Below are positions 58,161 to 64,000 of a stretch of 64,000 bases of DNA, one piece after another. The notes under the pieces were generated by a model. That model was not told the DNA's origin, ran no database searches, and saw nothing but the letters and a program-made list of their open reading frames with translations. This DNA is from Maratus speciosus. Its lineage: Eukaryota; Arthropoda; Arachnida; Araneae; Salticidae. Location: assembly GCA_963932465.1 (NCBI GenBank), contig OZ010790.1, positions 352,805,087-352,869,086 on the forward strand, read 5' to 3'. Position 1 is the stretch's first letter. Each line of letters opens with the position of its first letter. Both the position numbers and the translations under genes were made by a program.

Positions 58161-58852
58161 AAAACACATTATTACACGCAAAATTACAGTATTTGCATTT
58201 AAAACTATAATTAAATAGGCATTTTGTTTAAAAATCTCAGTGGAAACAAATAAAACGTTAGTAAAATAACAATAAAACTCGGTAAAATAAACAACCCGTT
58301 TAGAAAAGTATATTAATTTAACTTTAACATGCATTCTAGCATAATCTATTACCGTTTTTATTTATATAATTTGTAATGCCTCTTTAAATTATACTAATAT
58401 ACAGCTGCATGTGAAATACAATTGACATATCTCAAATGCTCATTTTTGACTATAATAATCTAAATACAGAAACTAATCTCTTCTATCGTAATCCCTCACA
58501 AAATATTTATCTTATGTTTAGATAGAATTGTGAAATTGTATTGTCTGTTTTTCTAAACAATTAGTATACAGTTACAAAGATATTTCATAATTTAAGGACA
58601 TTTCGAAATGAACGTCGAAAACATTTAACATCATTTTAAGCATTAGGTATGCTATTGTCATTCAAAACAAATTGCAACATACACCCATTGATATTTTTGG
58701 AGAAACTTTCTTTAAATTTCATATAATTGAAATGTTAAGTTTATTATAAAAATAAATGGTATGAAAGAACATACAATAAATTTTTTTATTGTGTTATATC
58801 AAATAATTAATTCAAATACAGGTATTTTACATCGTAGTTTAGATTATATTAT
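57979..58852. other. No supported gene; poly-A run
   Basis: A 31-nt A homopolymer lies at 58128-58158. The rest is A+T-rich and unassigned. Confidence 0.5.
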
Positions 58853-59343
58853 GGGTCAATCCATTTCAAGTGGTCCAGGAAATCAATTATTCGTTGCTTG
58901 ACCATTTTTTTTTTAATCTGAAATATTTTGTACAACAACCCTAACAGGATGGAAGTAAAAAATGACTATTATTTTAATTTTATTAATTTTTGTTTGTGCA
59001 TGGCGGCCATCTTTGTTTCATCGTCTGGAGCAATTTTTTCACAAGAAGGGTTTAGGGGATTGTAAATAGTTCATCGTTTATTTCTCCAATTCTAGTGCGG
59101 ATTAAAGCAACTTGTACAGAATACATTAAGCTAAAAATCTGGTAATAGAGTAGTTTCCGAAAATAAATCTTTATTGGTGAAATTTAAGCATAAATTTTCA
59201 GTTTGTTTCCAAAATTTGTCAGTTTACCAAAGGAATTTTTTCTAGCAAGGAAAACTGTGAACATGACATTTTTTTTTTACTTATATTCCGAAGTATTTGT
59301 ACTCACACGGCAAGTTCCAGATCTGGGACTTGCTTTCTCTTCG

Positions 59344-59402
<59 letters not shown>

Positions 59403-61534
59403 CAAAGATGTCAAAAATTGCACTTTTGAGGCTTTCATATCTCTGGTGGAGAACGACATAAAAATCTGATGTTCTGGTTTCTGAGAGTATTGTATGGTAG
59501 TGTTATGCACAAGACATGTCAGGGTGGAGATTTGACTACAAGCTGAGATATGGCAAGGGCAAGATGTCAAAATAATACTGACAAATCATTGTTTTGCTGT
59601 AGCCACAGCTAAGTATTTACCTCAGAGTGTCATTTAAATTTATGTTTTTGATTATCTTTATAATAGTAACTGAAAATAAAGCCCTTTGCAAAGCTTAGCA
59701 ATTAATAAAAAAAATAATTATGCCTAAGGCCATACATTTTTATGGTTTCAGTAATTTTTGTTGTAAGTAATTTTAGTAACTAAAAGAAACCTCAGAACTT
59801 TTACATAAAAAAAAAATATTTTTATACAAGACCTGAGGCAAAAACAGAATAGAGAAAGAGAAAAGCTGTTGTTGTTGCCATACTTTTTGAGACATGATCA
59901 AACGTGTCAAAACACGTTCTTGCTTGTTGGTTTAAAAACCACAATTTTGATCTTTCTCAAAATTTTATTTGTAGGAACCAAGTCTTGTCACCTCTTGGTA
60001 ACTTGATTGAAGATCTTGGCCCTGCTGGCTCAAAGAAATAAACTTTGAAATCACTATGAGCAAATCTCACTTCATTAATAATTCCTAGCTTACTTCTTAT
60101 GCAAAAATGTCATTTTTCTGCAGTATAAATTTTGAAAGGGCTTTGTATATCTTTACTTTCTGAAAATTACTTGAGGCTGATGCATGGTAACATCGTATAA
60201 TGTTTTATTTACAGGAACATACTTATGGTAGGGACAAGATTTAGGGACTGGCAAGCAGCATTAAAATTGTGGATTTTAAACCAACAAGCAGGAATGTGAT
60301 TTGGCACGTTTGATCATGTCTCAAGAACTATGACAACATTAAAAGCTTTTATCTTTCCCTATTCTGTTTTTGTCTCAGGTCTTGTATAAAAATATTTGTT
60401 TTTCTTTATGTAGAAGTGCTGAGGTGTCTTTTAGTTACTAAAATTACAAGAAAAATTACTGAAACCATACAAAATGTAGGCCTTAGGCATAATTATTTTT
60501 TTTTAATTAATTGCTAAGCTTTGCAAAAGGTTTTATTTTCTGTTACTATTATTTAACCCTAGAACTACCGGAAATTTTACTCAAGATTTATAAAAACATT
60601 CTACACCAGAATTTTTACTTAAAACTATTTAATTTGTTTATTTAACTTATTATTGTCTGATTTATACATTTAGTTTGTTTTGAAGAAATTTCTGGTTTGA
60701 ATAAATATTTTGAATGTACATGTCGGGTCCAATGGACCCGTCTGGTAGACGGAAGGTTAAAGACAATCAAAAAATAAATTTAAATGACACTCTGCGATAC
60801 ATACTTACCTGTGACTACAAGAAAACAATAGCTTGGCCGTATTGTTTTGACATGTTGCCCTTGCCATATCTCATCTTGTAGTAAAATCTTCATTCAGAAA
60901 TTTCTTGTGCATAACACTACCATACAATACTCTATGAAAGGAGAACTTTAGATTTTTATCTCGTACCCCAGCAGCGATGTCAAAGCCTCAAAAGTGCGAT
61001 TTTTGACATTTTTGAAAAATTTGGGATTTTTTTTAGCGAAGAGAAAGCAAGTACCATATCTGAAAATTGGCATGTGAGTACAAGGACTGTCGGCCTATTT
61101 GTGAAAAAAAAAAAGAAAAAAAAAAAAAAAATGTTGACAGGTTTCCTTGTTAGAAAAATTTCCTCTTGTAAACGGACAAATTTTGAAAAAAAAAACTGAA
61201 ACTTTATGCTTAAATTTCACCAATAAGCAGTTAGTTTCGGAAACTAATCTATTACCAGATTTTTAGCCCAATGTATTCTGTATAAATTGCTTTAATCCGC
61301 TCTTGAATCGGAGAAATAAACGATGACTTCTTTACAATTCCGTAAACCCTTCATGTGATAAAATTGCTGCAGACGATGAAACAAAGATGGCAGACATGGG
61401 CAAAGGAAAATATATAAAATTAAAATAATAGTCCTTTTGAACTTCCATCATGTTAGGGTTGTTGTACAAAAAATTTCAGATTTTTTAAAAATGGTCGAGC
61501 AACCAGTGCTGGACCACTTGAAATGGATTGACCC
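58853..61534. mobile_element. Large foldback element, arms about 1.1 kb
   Basis: GGGTCAATCCATTTCAAGTG at 58853 is mirrored at 61534. The two arms (58853-59948 and 60263-61534) pair almost throughout, around a loop of about 310 bp (59949-60262). Both sides are flanked by TTAT (58849-58852 and 61535-61538), a likely 4-bp target duplication. The left arm carries a 55-nt poly-A (59346-59400), much shorter in the right arm. The right arm has an inserted MITE. No coding sequence is recognised, and the superfamily is unassigned. Confidence 0.9.
60553..60760. mobile_element. piggyBac-type MITE
   Basis: Flanked by TTAA on both sides (60553-60556 and 60757-60760). The ends are CCCTAGAACTACCGG and, on the minus strand, CCTTCCGTCTACCAGACGGG. 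An inner near-palindrome CGGGTCCAATGGACCCG lies at 60724-60740. It interrupts only the right arm of the foldback element. The left arm at about 59658-59670 shows the uninterrupted site. TTAA targets and CCC-like ends are typical of piggyBac. Confidence 0.88.
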
Positions 61535-62745
61535 TTATACATAGTACGCTGTTAAAAAATTACAAATGTTTCTAAATCTAGGAAAAAAATAAAAGTAACC
61601 ATTTACGGAAATATACAGTAAAATCTTCGGAGCTATTCATGTTTCGAAAAAGTCTTCTATATCTTTCATAACTCAAAAAACCAATGTATTTTCCAGAATT
61701 AAAAAAAAACATTTATAATAAAAAATGTTTTTTTCTGCTGCCACTGATTTTCGAAAAAGATTCTCAATAGTTTTTGTAGTGCATTTTTTAGTTTTTCCCA
61801 CTCAGAATATAAGGTTACCTGATGCTATGACTTCTGGGGCAAACATCATAATGCTCAATAAAAATATTTTACAACCAAACTTAATAAATTAACAGTACTG
61901 ATATTAATATTAACATTAATATTGTTGTCATACACTGGAATGTATAAGTTTATTTACACATTTGAAAATATTTCTTTCAGAAATGATAGCATACTAAAAA
62001 TGGACATTCCAGATAAATATAAAACAAAATTTTTTTCTACTTGTCTTGCATTACAAACGTTGTTTTGTTAATGCCTGTATTACATTATGTATTAACACCT
62101 TTACCGATTTTCATCAGGCATACTGTGCCAAACAATTGGGCATGACTATGTTTTCAATATTTGTTATAATATAGTTATCTAAAACGCTTAATAATATTCT
62201 TAAAAATACATTTCTTATTGCTCTGTCTAAAATTAACTCGCTTTTAATCCGACTTTACCAGGCGGGGCTTGTTGAGCTAAAGCCTTACGATATGCCTTCC
62301 CACCTGGTTGGCTCTGAACGTGTTTTATCAAAAAAATATAAAATAAAATTTATATTTTTCGATAAAAAAATAATTAATGTATTTTTAAGAATAGTACTAA
62401 AGAGTTTTTAGGTAACCATAATAATACTGAAAACGCAAACATGCATGAATAAAGCATTTTTTGTTAGGGTAATGCTGATAAAAATCGGTATAGGTGTAAA
62501 TGCATAATGTAAAAACACAGCAGATATTCCAATTTAAGTAAACTGAATTATACACTATGAAGACTACTCTAAAACGTGTCCGAAAATATCAATTACAACA
62601 AAAGAAACTTTTTTTTTTCAAATTATTCTTTAAATCTTAAAAGGAGATTGTTCTCCGAGATTTCGAAACATAATAACGCTTTTCGGAATAATTTGTAACT
62701 CGGAAAATGTTTTTGTATATTTTCGTTCTATTTTTAACATATATA
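61535..62745. other. No supported gene
   Basis: A+T-rich sequence. A small G+C-richer patch near 62258-62325 has tRNA-like words (GTTGAGCTAAAGCC) but no B box. It is not assigned. Confidence 0.4.
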
Positions 62746-64000
62746 TATAGCTCTATGAAAAGTAAATGATTTATGAAAACCATGAAAAAGAGGGTGCAAA
62801 ACAACAACAGAAATCAATGAATATTCATATCTAGAAAAACAACAAACAAAAAACTCCCTGCTCTTCTGAAAGTTGGTGGAGTTAAAAAACAGGTACCAAA
62901 ATTAAAAACTGGATCCTCACAGGTTTCGCAAGATATGGCCAACCCACATACTCCAAAAGTGTAAAAAATCATCAAATAAACTTAAATTTTCAATAACTTA
63001 ACGAAACAAATCATCAAATAAACTTAAATTTTCAAAAACTTAACGAAACAAAACTGATTTAAAAACAAAACCAACCAACCAATTCAAAATCAATAAAACT
63101 AATTTTAAAACATAAACAAATTAAAAATTCTTGTATAACTGAATAATTAAGTAATTATAAACATTGAACATGTGAGAAGGCCATACCCCCACCTTGACCT
63201 GCGAAGACTTGAAAAAACTTGATAACTTTAAAATATCCACACGCTCCACATCTCTTTAGCAGCAGGAGTTGCAAACAAGGTCATAATCCATGTTAGACCA
63301 GCGTCATTCAGACTTGTCCTTCCGTCATGTTGATAAACATAATTTCCATTCCATGTCACCTCGATTCCAACTTGACGTTCATCAAAATGTAGCCGTTCAT
63401 AAAAGACTTTAGTCCACAACCATCATATATTCAAGCAGTTCCATCGGCATCAATTATAGTGATTGGCCGCTTGGCTGTTGCCACTTCATAAAACTCTTTT
63501 CAAGTTGATTTACATAATAAAAAATAAACTGATATGGAAATAAATTATTGTAAAAAAAAAATTAGCAGTAAATTTAAAAATCTGTGAATTCAAAAATACT
63601 TTACTGCTGCATATCGTATAAAATCTATTAACTTGTCGCAAAATAATGTTGATGAAAACCCTTTTACTTAAATTTGAAAACCAGTGTGGCATTGATTGAG
63701 TATCAAAATTTAAAAAATCCCGTTTATCAAAAAGTTTAACTAATATATTATTATCTTAAATTAAGAAATCTAAATCTAAAAAATTAGCATGCAAACTATC
63801 AACAGAAGCCTTATTTAATTTTAAACATGCAGGACAGATATCGTTAATCGATATCAAAAGTTTGTCATCGAATACTATTATATCATCGATATATCTTAAA
63901 ACTGCAAAACTCGTATTACTGTTTAAAACATAATTAAATTCACAATAAAAAAGAAAAAGATTAGCAGCAGAACTCGAAAAATTAGTACCCATCCGAATGC
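62746..64000 (-). mobile_element. Penelope-like element with permuted order, copy 2 (cut by window end)
   Basis: Colinear with 12872-14122: the same terminal sequence (TATAGCTCTATGAAAAGTAA), the same 3' region (GAACATGTGAGAAGGCCATA at 63164) and the same RT block up to the window edge. A 36-bp direct repeat lies at about 62964-63040 (ATCAAATAAACTTAAATTTT). The GIY-YIG part would be beyond the window. Confidence 0.85.
63228..63992 (-). pseudogene. PLE reverse transcriptase, C-terminal part (partial)
   Basis: 63992-63756 has MGTNFSSSAANLFLFYCEFN and LRYIDDIIVFDD, the YxDD box as YIDD. 63692-63510 is the thumb (PHWFSNLSKRVFINIIL). 63419-63228 is the C-terminal part with VTWNGN and SLNDAGLTWI. 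Stops separate these pieces. It is less decayed in the YxDD block than the copy at 14.0 kb. The N-terminal side is outside the window. Confidence 0.82.

Noticed and set aside
59203..59570. ORFs on both strands with long Lys or Phe runs
   Set aside because: Both read through the 55-nt poly-A of the foldback arm. They are artefacts of low complexity.
62258..62325. tRNA-like sequence
   Set aside because: Only scattered tRNA-like words. No B box and no cloverleaf pairing.

Overview
This is an A+T-rich eukaryotic window with long homopolymers, microsatellites and dozens of overlapping transposable-element remnants. I found no exon of a host gene that I can support. The mix of BEL/Pao retrotransposons, several Penelope-like element (PLE) families, Tc1/mariner/IS630-type elements, a piggyBac-type MITE and foldback elements suggests an arthropod, perhaps a chelicerate such as a spider. 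That is inference from repeat content only.

Layout. 0-4.2 kb: mostly featureless, with a possible solo LTR. 4.2-9.1 kb: copy A of a long dispersed repeat, carrying a decayed Tc1-like transposon (4364-5899) and an 838-bp MITE (7287-8124). Copy B (16.15-18.23 kb) lacks both and so preserves the empty sites. A third fragment lies near 22.4 kb. 9.3-12 kb: small TIR elements nested in one another, plus a tRNA-like SINE fragment. 12.87-15.96 kb: a PLE with its GIY-YIG domain at the N-terminal side of the reverse transcriptase. A second copy runs off the right end (62.75-64 kb). 18.6-27 kb: tandem arrays and a mariner deletion derivative. 27.1-32.8 kb: a near-perfect 140-bp palindrome, a 5'-truncated PLE 3' end with a 13-bp target duplication, a GC-tipped hairpin element, a head-to-head PLE pair with hammerhead-ribozyme-like motifs, and a psq/jerky-type transposase remnant. 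33-39.8 kb: essentially nothing recognisable.

39.8-52 kb is the most informative region, a three-layer nest. An old BEL/Pao element on the minus strand is split by a roughly 1.5-kb element with terminal inverted repeats (TIRs) and a decayed ORF of a widespread but uncharacterised family. That element is in turn split by a young BEL/Pao element on the plus strand (43469-49663), with identical 295-bp LTRs, a 4-bp target duplication and nearly intact gag-pol. 55.6-57.4 kb: an IS630-type element with TIRs of about 460 bp. 58.85-61.53 kb: a foldback element with arms of about 1.1 kb, one of which holds a piggyBac-type MITE.

The genes do not form a host pathway. Their relations are those of nested insertion: the orders of insertion and several paralogous empty sites can be read directly from the sequence.
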